Shown here piece by piece: positions 41,302 to 48,170 of a stretch of DNA of 49,630 nucleotides. Below the pieces are notes generated by a model. That model worked only from the letters and a program-made list of their open reading frames with translations, was not told the origin of the DNA and ran no database searches. Position numbers and translations under genes: made by a program. Location of the stretch: the NCBI GenBank assembly GCA_945883395.1, contig CAMCXP010000003.1, positions 1 to 49,630 of the forward strand, read 5' to 3'. Positions within the stretch are counted from its first letter, which is position 1, and each line of letters begins with the position of its first letter. The DNA is from Melioribacter roseus P3M-2. Its GTDB lineage: Bacteria > Bacteroidota > Ignavibacteria > Kapaibacteriales > Kapaibacteriaceae.

Positions 41302-42161
41302 CGCAGGAATTGTGCGCTGCGCGATGATGCAACGATCATGTCCATACGCGCGTTGCCCTGGGACATGCTCACTGTTTGACGACTGCTCGTGGAGAGCGCT
41401 TCGGCAGGGTAGCGATTGTCGAGCGGTACCGTGAGCGAGATGTCAGCAACGAAGGTCGACTTCGATGGCATGTCGCCAAACCGCAACGTGAACGTCGGTG
41501 CTTCGGCCCGCGCCGTGATTGTTGCCGTTGGCAGTGATCCCGATGAATCGATCGATGCAAAGGTGACGGTGCCGGTGAGTTTCTTCATTGCGCCGGAGAG
41601 TACCGGACCAAGCACCTTGCGGAAGGCGGGGATGTTCATCTTCCACGTCGCGCCAAGCGCAACGGCCTTCGCAGGGTCCATCAACTTACTGGTTTCTGTG
41701 CCCCCTTCACTTTTGACAACTTCACTGAGCAGTGCTTGGACGTCGTCGCTGACGGGTGCATTGTCGACGGTGAACACGCTACCAGAATCGGAGAACCAGC
41801 AGCGCACCTTGGTGCCTGTTGGAAGCACATCAATGGTGTCGGTAAGCGTGAGCTTGCGGAAGTCGCGGATCACGAGATTCTTTTCCTTCTCCTGTCCGTT
41901 GACAGTTACGCTGACAACGTTGCACTGCGCCGAAAGAACGACTTCGCGGTAATCGACGGAGTCGCCGCGCTGCATGTCCTCGATGTAGACCTTGGTCTCG
42001 TTGCGTGTTACAGCACGCGTGTTGAGGAGGTACCGATCGTACTCCTTGATCTTGCGACCAAGCTTGAGATCATAGGGCTTGAGGAGCTGTGCCGATGCGC
42101 CAACGCATCCGATGAGGAGTGCGATGACGAGGAGAAACTTAAAACAACGTTGATTCTGCAT
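41298..42161 (-). CDS. Exported protein of unknown function
   Basis: A 287-residue protein. The N-terminus MQNQRCFKFLLVIALLIGCVGASAQ holds both a lipobox-like LIGC and a signal-peptidase I site (ASA-Q), so it is either a lipoprotein or periplasmic. The body is mostly beta-strand with repeated Val/Thr-rich segments (VVLSAQCNVVSVTVNGQEKEKNLVIRDF, GTVTFASIDSSGSLPTATITARAEAP, FVADISLTVPLDNRYPAEALSTSSRQTVSM), which suggests a lipocalin- or LolA-like shape. I do not recognise a family. I chose ATG 42161 because it gives the signal peptide; it lies 23 bp inside the photolyase 3' end. It overlaps the DMT gene by 4 bp. Confidence 0.75.
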   Translation of the reverse strand: MQNQRCFKFLLVIALLIGCVGASAQLLKPYDLKLGRKIKEYDRYLLNTRAVTRNETKVYIEDMQRGDSVDYREVVLSAQCNVVSVTVNGQEKEKNLVIRDFRKLTLTDTIDVLPTGTKVRCWFSDSGSVFTVDNAPVSDDVQALLSEVVKSEGGTETSKLMDPAKAVALGATWKMNIPAFRKVLGPVLSGAMKKLTGTVTFASIDSSGSLPTATITARAEAPTFTLRFGDMPSKSTFVADISLTVPLDNRYPAEALSTSSRQTVSMSQGNARMDMIVASSRSAQFLR

Positions 42162-43512
42162 ATCTGCGAATGTAGGCCTTAACGTCGAACTTCTTTGCGC
42201 ATCCGTTGGCATTCATGTAGCGAATCTTGCCGTAGACGGGACGTTCAAACCAGGCGCGATCGTGCACGCCCCCTATGCTCCATGCTACGCCAACGTATCC
42301 GTTCGGATCACGTCCGTCGAGCGCATACGTGTCGTTGAGCGCAATGCCGATGGCAAGCGATTCTTCTGGTGATGCACTCCATTCGAGGATCTTCTTCGCC
42401 CAGTACATGCGCATGTATCCATGCAGTTTGCCGGTAGACAACAGCTCGCGCTGTGCGGCATTCCAGAGCTCATCGTGTGTTACTGCCTGCTGCCATTGCT
42501 CGAAGGTATACACGTACTGGCGTGGATCGTCCCGATGCTCGTTGAGTGACTTTTGCGCCCACGCTGCAAAGCCTTCAAAGGAGTCGTAGTTGGGATTGTA
42601 GAACGTGAAATTGTCGGAGAGTTCACGACGTACGATGAGTTCTTCGAGATAGGACTCAACTGGACAGTCCTCAGCGCCTGTGCGTGGAAGACGATTCACC
42701 TCGAGCGCTGCACGCTGCGGCGCAAGCTGTCCGAAGTGGAAGTATGGCGACAAGTTCGACTGACCCGGCTTTGTGGGATCGTTGCGGTCTTGATAGCGTT
42801 CAATGTGTGCCGTGAAGGCATCCAGCAGTGCACGCCCTTGCTGCTCGCCCGGCGTAAGCCATGTGATGGGTGCAAGCGATGTGTCGACGCGCAGCGTTGA
42901 TCGAACGTGATTCCAATCCGTCGGCTGCGGCATGGCAGCAGGTGGGAATGGGTGACGCTCAATCGCTGGAAAATCCTCGAGGAACGTTGGCAACAGTCGC
43001 TTGATCTTCGGACGAATCGTGTACGCAGCAAACTCGAGCTTGGGTGAGCAATGCCATGCGGGGATCACGTTGTGCGCATCCACTTGATGCACCGCAACCG
43101 ACGTTGCAGCGCACACCGCATCAACCCATTGCGTCTTGATGCGAAGCGGTTCGAAGTCTGTGACAAGGAGCGATGGCGTCGTTGCTGCACAGTATGCAGG
43201 AACCTGTTCGCGTGGATCGCCGAGCAGCATCGTGAAGGCGATGTTGTGCGACGTGCAATCGCGCTCGAATTCCTCGAGTCCGCGCAGCATGAAGTCGTAC
43301 TGACGGAGCGTTGCACCAAGAAACTCGGGAACCAGGCAGAACACAACGTGCAACGGAACACGTCGTGCGATGGCGATCTCTTGTGCGTAGAGCAGTGCCC
43401 AATTGTCGCGGAGCCGTCGGTCGCGATTAACCCAGTAGACCACCGGACCCGAGCCTTGGGGTTCTGGGCGTTCAGGGGTGAGAATGCGGACGCGCTCCGG
43501 ACGAATACTCAT
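42139..43512 (-). CDS. phrB: Class II deoxyribodipyrimidine photolyase
   Basis: A 457-residue flavoprotein repairing UV-induced cyclobutane pyrimidine dimers with light. The N-terminal photolyase domain (GPVVYWVNRDRRLRDNWALLYAQ) and C-terminal FAD domain are both complete. Class II hallmarks are GQSNLSPYFHFGQLAPQRAALEV, ESYLEELIVRRELSDNFTFYNPNYDS, LHGYMRMYWAKKILEWS and LNDTYALDGRDPNGYVGVAWSIGGVHDRAW. Length is normal for the class. The start overlaps the end of the LiaF-like gene by 4 bp, and the end overlaps the next gene by 23 bp. Its presence in a mixed operon with sugar genes is a matter of packing rather than pathway. Confidence 0.95.
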   Translation of the reverse strand: MSIRPERVRILTPERPEPQGSGPVVYWVNRDRRLRDNWALLYAQEIAIARRVPLHVVFCLVPEFLGATLRQYDFMLRGLEEFERDCTSHNIAFTMLLGDPREQVPAYCAATTPSLLVTDFEPLRIKTQWVDAVCAATSVAVHQVDAHNVIPAWHCSPKLEFAAYTIRPKIKRLLPTFLEDFPAIERHPFPPAAMPQPTDWNHVRSTLRVDTSLAPITWLTPGEQQGRALLDAFTAHIERYQDRNDPTKPGQSNLSPYFHFGQLAPQRAALEVNRLPRTGAEDCPVESYLEELIVRRELSDNFTFYNPNYDSFEGFAAWAQKSLNEHRDDPRQYVYTFEQWQQAVTHDELWNAAQRELLSTGKLHGYMRMYWAKKILEWSASPEESLAIGIALNDTYALDGRDPNGYVGVAWSIGGVHDRAWFERPVYGKIRYMNANGCAKKFDVKAYIRRYAESTLF

Positions 43513-44276
43513 GATTTGATCTCAATTCCACCAAGGACTACCGTTGCGTCGATGATGAGTGTTGGGCCGATGACGTTCTCGTCGCGATACTTCCGCGTTT
43601 CGTCATCAATGCCACCAAGAATAGGTGTGCCCTTCACCGAGATGTTCCAATGCGGTGGTACACGAATCTCGATGCCACCCATCACGCATGTTGCTTCGAG
43701 CACGGCAAGGTTGCCGTCGATCTCCGCGCTGCGTAGGTCAATCTCGAGTCCGCCCATGATCGATGAAATCGAACCACCCTTGAACTGCTTGCTCACAACG
43801 CGTGTGCTTGAGCCGCCCATCAACGCGTTCGACTCTAGGTAGTCGCTCTCGTAGGGGAGTCCTTCGCCGTGTTCGTTTGTTGGTGCGGCCGTTGCTGATC
43901 GTGCACGACGCATCGTACCGCGCAGCAGGGAAAGTCCGCTCAGGATGAACACGATCGGCCAGAACGCACTCCAGAATCCATCAATGATGTCGAGTGAGCT
44001 CAGTTGCAGGAGAATGCCAACCGTGAAGAGAATCATGTTGCCGAGGAACGAACCATTGCGCGTTGCAACGCGGGCCAGTGCCCAGATCGCGAGGATCGAC
44101 GGCCACCACGTACGGAGGATGCCCCACACATCGAGGTCGATCACACGTGTGGTGTCGAGCAGGAGTCCGATGCCGAGGACAATGAAGATCAGACCAAACA
44201 CGATAGGACCAGCGGAGCTCCGCTTCGGAGCTACGTTGAACTGGTACATAAACGATGTGGGATTTTGAGGATCCAT
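43509..44276 (-). CDS. LiaF-like membrane protein
   Basis: A 255-residue protein with four N-terminal membrane helices at ~25-125 (IVFGLIFIVLGIGLLLD, TWWPSILAIWALARVA, FLGNMILFTVGILLQLSS, SAFWPIVFILSGLSLL), as in the LiaI/LiaF-type membrane region. A beta-stranded C-terminal domain at ~165-255 has four repeats of the type GGSISSIMGGLEIDLR, TCVMGGIEIRVP, ILGGIDDE and VVLGGIEIKS. In Firmicutes LiaF represses an envelope-stress two-component system; no LiaR/LiaS is here, so the role is unclear. I chose ATG 44276, with GGAGG five bases upstream. It follows the aminotransferase by 21 bp and overlaps phrB by 4 bp. Confidence 0.85.
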   Translation of the reverse strand: MDPQNPTSFMYQFNVAPKRSSAGPIVFGLIFIVLGIGLLLDTTRVIDLDVWGILRTWWPSILAIWALARVATRNGSFLGNMILFTVGILLQLSSLDIIDGFWSAFWPIVFILSGLSLLRGTMRRARSATAAPTNEHGEGLPYESDYLESNALMGGSSTRVVSKQFKGGSISSIMGGLEIDLRSAEIDGNLAVLEATCVMGGIEIRVPPHWNISVKGTPILGGIDDETRKYRDENVIGPTLIIDATVVLGGIEIKS

Positions 44277-44297
44277 CGCGTCCTCCAACAACGGTAG

Positions 44298-45515
44298 TTA
44301 GACAAGCGTTCCGCACTCGGCACAGTCGGGACATTCCGACGGCGAGGCGGCTTGTGTACGCTCGAACTCGGCAATAGTTGCGACTACTTCGCGGAGCTGC
44401 TCTTCGTTGAGCTCAGGGAAGATTGGAAGCGACAGTACCGTTGCCGCAAGACAGTTCGACACAGGGTAGTCGGCGTCGTTGAAGCCGTGCTGTGTAAAGC
44501 ACTCCTGACGGTGGAATGGCACAGGGTAGTAGACTTCCGACCCAATACCAGCCGCTTGGAGGTGTGCACGCAGTGCATCGCGATGTGCCGAGCGAATAGT
44601 GTACTGGTTGAAGATGTGCACATCGGGTGCGCCACCGGGATTCATCACTGCTGGGAGCAGGATGCGGTTGTGTTCGTCGAATTGTGTGTGACCGGGAGCT
44701 TGGCTCAGTCCGGCCTCAATGAAAAGACGCGTGTAGATGTCGGCGTTGCGACGTCGCGCGGCGTGCCAGGATGCAAGATGGGGGAGCTTCACGCGAAGCA
44801 CCGCGCCTTGCATTGCATCGAGACGGAAGTTGCCACCCATGATCTTGTGGTAGTAGCGTGGCTCCATGCCGTGGTTGCGGATCTGACGCAGACGCACATT
44901 CAGCTCGTCGCTATCTGTCGTGACCAGGCCACCGTCGCCAAATGCGCCCAAGTTCTTCGTTGGGTAGAACGAAAAACATCCGATGTGTCCAATTGATCCA
45001 ACGCGACGTCCGTCGGCGGTTTGTGTGCCGATTGCTTGTGCTGCATCCTCGATCACAGGGATGTTGTGCTCTGCCGCAATTGCCATTATGGCATCGATGT
45101 CGGCGGCCTGACCAAACAAGTGCACCGGAATGATCGCCTTTGTGCGTGGCGTGATCGCCTTGCGCACTGCTTCTGGGTCGATGTTGTAGCTCACGTGATC
45201 GACATCCACCAGCACAGGCGTTGCGCCAACACGTGCAACACAGCCAGCGGTCGCGAAGAACGAAAACGTTGGGATGATCACTTCGTCGCCCGGACCGATG
45301 TTGTAGGCCATCATGGCCATTAGCAGAGCATCGGTACCGCTCGATACGCCGATGGCGTGCTTGACGCCGAGATAGGCTTCGAGCTCGCGCTCCAATGCGT
45401 CTACTTCGGGTCCCAGAATGCTCACCTGCGACTCTGCAACGCGAATCAGTGCGGCGTCGATCTCGTGCTTGAGCGTGTGATACTGTAATTTGAGGTCAAG
45501 AAGCGGGACGGGCAT
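44298..45515 (-). CDS. DegT/DnrJ/EryC1/StrS-family sugar aminotransferase with CxxCxxC tail
   Basis: A 405-residue PLP-dependent enzyme that aminates a keto sugar nucleotide for glycan or lipopolysaccharide synthesis. Family marks are VPLLDLKLQYHTLKHEID, GVSSGTDALLMAMMAYNIGPGDEVIIPTFSF, VIEDAAQAIGTQ, and the PLP lysine in CFSFYPTKNLGAFGDGG, then GGNFRLDAMQGAVLRVKLPHL. The C-terminal end ECPDCAECGTLV holds three Cys in CxxCxxC form, beyond the normal end of the fold. I chose ATG 45515 by homology; an in-frame ATG at 45533 would add six residues and overlaps the divergent Rieske start. A promoter box lies at 45555-45548. It heads the six-gene cluster ending in gmhA. Confidence 0.93.
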   Translation of the reverse strand: MPVPLLDLKLQYHTLKHEIDAALIRVAESQVSILGPEVDALERELEAYLGVKHAIGVSSGTDALLMAMMAYNIGPGDEVIIPTFSFFATAGCVARVGATPVLVDVDHVSYNIDPEAVRKAITPRTKAIIPVHLFGQAADIDAIMAIAAEHNIPVIEDAAQAIGTQTADGRRVGSIGHIGCFSFYPTKNLGAFGDGGLVTTDSDELNVRLRQIRNHGMEPRYYHKIMGGNFRLDAMQGAVLRVKLPHLASWHAARRRNADIYTRLFIEAGLSQAPGHTQFDEHNRILLPAVMNPGGAPDVHIFNQYTIRSAHRDALRAHLQAAGIGSEVYYPVPFHRQECFTQHGFNDADYPVSNCLAATVLSLPIFPELNEEQLREVVATIAEFERTQAASPSECPDCAECGTLV

Positions 45516-45531
45516 TGAGAACTCGAGAATC

Positions 45532-45981
45532 ATGCAACAGAATTCAACAAAAGTAGCGAGAACATCCCGACGCACGATGCTTATCAGCATTGGTGCGCTG
45601 CTGGCATCGTGGACAGGTGCTGAGGCACTTCGACGATTCCTTGCGCCCACAAGTGACGCATCGAGTCATGCCCACGATCTTGGACCACTCGATGGTGTCG
45701 TCGCCGACGGTGCACGCAAGGAGCTGACAATCGGCGGTACGCGCGTGCTGATTGCTCGGAGAGGCAATGACGTGCGCGTGCTCGACCTCACCTGTACCCA
45801 CGCTCGGTGTCCACTCGAGGTGCACCTGCCATCGAATCGTATTCGTTGTGCGTGTCATGGAGGAGCGTTCGATCTCGAGGGCAACGTCCTCAATGCGCCG
45901 CCTGTGCGCCCCCTTTCAACACATCAAGCCCGTGTCGTCAATGGCAACCTCTATGTGCGCATCCATCAGGAGCACACCTAA
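45532..45981 (+). CDS. Rieske 2Fe-2S protein with Tat signal
   Basis: A 149-residue protein. The N-terminus carries a twin-arginine motif (TSRRTMLISIGALL, Arg13-Arg14) and a membrane helix at ~15-30, the layout of bc-complex Rieske proteins. The cluster box is complete: Cys88-Thr-His90-x2-Cys93 and Cys106-Ala-Cys108-His109, so Cys88, His90, Cys106 and His109 bind the cluster, and Cys93-Cys108 can form the structural disulfide typical of respiratory Rieske proteins. HGGAFD replaces the usual HGSxF. It is short for the family. The stop shares one base with the start of the cytochrome b homologue, so the two are translationally coupled. The ATG overlaps the possible alternative start of the divergent aminotransferase. 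Confidence 0.93.
   Translation: MQQNSTKVARTSRRTMLISIGALLASWTGAEALRRFLAPTSDASSHAHDLGPLDGVVADGARKELTIGGTRVLIARRGNDVRVLDLTCTHARCPLEVHLPSNRIRCACHGGAFDLEGNVLNAPPVRPLSTHQARVVNGNLYVRIHQEHT
45548..45555 (-). promoter_or_regulatory. Putative -7 promoter box of the aminotransferase operon
   Basis: On the minus strand TACTTTTG matches TAnnTTTG and lies inside the start of the Rieske gene, with a leader of about 30 bases to the ATG at 45515. Confidence 0.55.
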
Positions 45982-46904
45982 TGCAGCAGACCGCATGGAT
46001 CGACACTGCGCGACGGATGTGTCTTGGGGTGTTTGCAATGCTCATCGGTGTCGAGCTGGTCACGGGGCTCCTGCTGGGCTTGCTCTATGAACCATCGCGG
46101 ATGCCTGCAGCAACACCCGACGGACGTCCAACAACGATGCTGATGGGTGAGCGCGTCGAGCGCGTTGGACCCTTCACCGACACCGTCGGAACTCCGTCGA
46201 CGCCGAGCTTTGTGCCTGCGCGCCCCGGCGAGCTTGTGCCAAGTGCTGCCGCAGCAAGCGTGCAAGTGCACATCGCTAATGCTCCGGGTGGTGCCATTGC
46301 ACGCGCTGTGCATCACACGCTCGCGGGATGGCTAGTGGTGTTGGCCTGCATCGTCGTTGTGTTATCTGCCATAGCGCGCGCGTATCAGCACGCTGCATCG
46401 ACCTGGGTGATGTCGATCGGGATGCTGATTATCGCCCTCGCCGCGGCATGGACTGGACGGATGTTGCCTGATGATATCTATGCCGAGGTGAGCCTTCGAA
46501 TTGTCGGACACGAGCTGTTGGAAGCGCCACTTGGCGATGCGCTCGTGGCGGTGCTGGGCATCGTGCCTGGCGAGCCCATGCTCGCGCGGACGTACTTCGT
46601 GCACATCCTAGTTGGCGCTGCGTCGGTATGGCTGGCCTATGTGCTCTGGCGGGAACGCCAGCACGTGCCGCTCGTCGTCGGCGCAGGCCTTGCGGTGGCA
46701 ATCATGGCTGCGATCATGCCGATCCACGCATTTGGTGCGCGGGATGCGGTTACGGGGCTTGCAGGCACCGTCCAAGTCGACCCCTGGTGGGTGATTCGCC
46801 CCCTTCACGAGCTGGTTGGCGTGCTCGGTGCCGAGCTCGCGGGGTATGTGATGCTTGGTGGTACGCTCGTGCTGGTCCTGCTCCCGGTCTGGAGGCGTCC
46901 ATAG
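45981..46904 (+). CDS. Cytochrome b/b6-like membrane protein, heme ligands partly missing
   Basis: A 307-residue protein with about seven membrane helices. The first (~13-36) ends VTGLLLGLLYEPS, as in cytochrome b6. A Pro/Thr/Gly-rich loop of ~60 residues precedes ASVQVHIANAPGGAIARAVHHTLAGW, matching helix B, where His111 aligns with the p-side heme ligand. TGRMLPDD stands where TGYLLPWD is usual. ARTYFVHILVGAASVW matches helix D, with His208 as the second p-side ligand. The n-side ligands expected 14 residues later in each helix are Val125 and Leu222. DPWWVIRPLHELVG aligns with the PEWY region of subunit IV. It is coupled to the Rieske gene (TAATG); AGGAG lies upstream. No cytochrome c1 gene is adjacent. 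Confidence 0.8.
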   Translation: MQQTAWIDTARRMCLGVFAMLIGVELVTGLLLGLLYEPSRMPAATPDGRPTTMLMGERVERVGPFTDTVGTPSTPSFVPARPGELVPSAAAASVQVHIANAPGGAIARAVHHTLAGWLVVLACIVVVLSAIARAYQHAASTWVMSIGMLIIALAAAWTGRMLPDDIYAEVSLRIVGHELLEAPLGDALVAVLGIVPGEPMLARTYFVHILVGAASVWLAYVLWRERQHVPLVVGAGLAVAIMAAIMPIHAFGARDAVTGLAGTVQVDPWWVIRPLHELVGVLGAELAGYVMLGGTLVLVLLPVWRRP

Positions 46905-46935
46905 GGCTTGCATCCGTGGGCACGGGAATGCTCCC

Positions 46936-46943
46936 TATCTTTG
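46936..46943 (+). promoter_or_regulatory. Putative -7 promoter box of alanine dehydrogenase
   Basis: TATCTTTG matches TAnnTTTG, 40 bases before the ATG at 46984. The nearest TTG lies 25 bases upstream, longer than the usual 19-21. Confidence 0.55.
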
Positions 46944-46983
46944 CGCTCTTGATTCACTTCAATCCAACAAAGGACAGACGTAT

Positions 46984-48096
46984 ATGTTGATCGGCGTACC
47001 AAAGGAGATCAAGCCGAGTGAGAAGCGTGTTGCTCTCACGCCTGGTGGAGTTGAAACCCTCCGTCAGCACGGCCACGATGTGATCGTTGAGACCAACTGT
47101 GGTGTTGGTTGTGGATTCACGAATGATGACTACATCGCAGCTGGTGCGAAGATCATCGATACAGCTGCTGAGGTGTATGCTCAGGCCGACATGATCATGA
47201 AGGTCAAGGAGCCAATCGCACCTGAGTACAATCTCATCCGCAAGGGTCAGACGCTGTTCACGTACTTCCACTTTGCTGCATCACGCGAACTCACCGAAGC
47301 AATGGTGAAGAGCGGCGCAACGTGTATCGCGTACGAGACAGTTCAGAAGACAGACGGATCGCTACCGCTGCTCATCCCGATGTCGGAAGTTGCTGGACGT
47401 ATGGCACCACAAGAAGGCGCAAAGTACCTCGAGCACCCAATGGGTGGACGTGGTGTGTTGCTCGGCGGTGTACCTGGTACAAAGCCAGCGAACGTGATCG
47501 TCCTCGGTGGCGGTGTCGTTGGTACAAACGCAGCGAAGATCGCAGCGGGCTTTGGTGCTCGCGTGACAATCTTCGACAACAACCTGTACCGTCTGCGCTA
47601 CCTCGATGATGTGATGCCGAAGAACGTCATCACACAGATGTCAACGAAGTCGAACATCCGTGAAGCAGTCAAGGATGCCGATCTCGTGATCGGTGGTGTG
47701 TTGATCGTTGGTGCAAAGGCACCACACCTGATCACACGCGACATGCTCAAGACGATGAAGGAAGGTTCTGTAATCGTTGACGTATCGGTTGACCAAGGCG
47801 GTTGCGTTGAGACATGCAAGCCAACAACACACGCAGATCCAACGTACGTGGTCGACGGTGTTGTACACTACGGTGTTGCAAACATGCCAGGCGCTGTGCC
47901 GTACACATCGGCTATCGCGCTCACGAACGCAACGCTCCCATACGCAGTGCAGCTTGCCAACCACGGTTGGAAGAACGCATGCAAGGCAAACAAGGAACTC
48001 GAATACGGTCTGAACGTCGTCGAAGGCAAGATCGTCTACGAAGCAGTTGCAGAAGCATTCGGTATGGACTACGCACCGGTAACGGCAGTTCTGTAA
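46984..48096 (+). CDS. ald: Alanine dehydrogenase
   Basis: A 370-residue cytoplasmic enzyme interconverting L-alanine and pyruvate plus ammonia with NAD. The N-terminus MLIGVPKEIKPSEKRVALTPGGVETL is family-typical, with the substrate-binding Arg, and Lys in MKVKEPIAPEY and His in TYFHFAASRELT complete the active site. The NAD-binding fold starts at NVIVLGGGVVGTNAAKIAAGFGARVTIFDNN. VDVSVDQGGCVETCKPTTH and AVPYTSAIALTNATLPY are also conserved. Length is exactly normal. AAAGGA lies nine bases before the ATG. Codon choice is strongly biased (AAG, AAC, ATC, GGT), fitting high expression. Confidence 0.97.
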   Translation: MLIGVPKEIKPSEKRVALTPGGVETLRQHGHDVIVETNCGVGCGFTNDDYIAAGAKIIDTAAEVYAQADMIMKVKEPIAPEYNLIRKGQTLFTYFHFAASRELTEAMVKSGATCIAYETVQKTDGSLPLLIPMSEVAGRMAPQEGAKYLEHPMGGRGVLLGGVPGTKPANVIVLGGGVVGTNAAKIAAGFGARVTIFDNNLYRLRYLDDVMPKNVITQMSTKSNIREAVKDADLVIGGVLIVGAKAPHLITRDMLKTMKEGSVIVDVSVDQGGCVETCKPTTHADPTYVVDGVVHYGVANMPGAVPYTSAIALTNATLPYAVQLANHGWKNACKANKELEYGLNVVEGKIVYEAVAEAFGMDYAPVTAVL

Positions 48097-48127
48097 GCTC
48101 GTATTTCAGAGAACGATGCATAGATTT

Positions 48128-48150
48128 GAGGGCCCCTACATGGGGCCCTC
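48128..48150 (+). terminator. Terminator downstream of ald
   Basis: A 9-bp stem GAGGGCCCC/GGGGCCCTC (48128-48136 with 48142-48150) and loop TACAT, followed by GTTCGTTT. It lies 31 bases after the ald stop and 20 bases before the next start. Confidence 0.8.
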
Positions 48151-48170
48151 GTTCGTTTATGGAGATTGCT

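Noticed and set aside
40312-41379. 355-codon open frame antisense to the DMT transporter
   Set aside because: The composition is hydrophilic and charged as expected for the complement of membrane helices; no start signal or domain.
47814-48170. N-terminal extension of the glycine-rich repeat protein into ald
   Set aside because: It overlaps ald and the terminator and is Arg/Cys-rich; the ATG at 48171 has a good ribosome-binding site and signal peptide.
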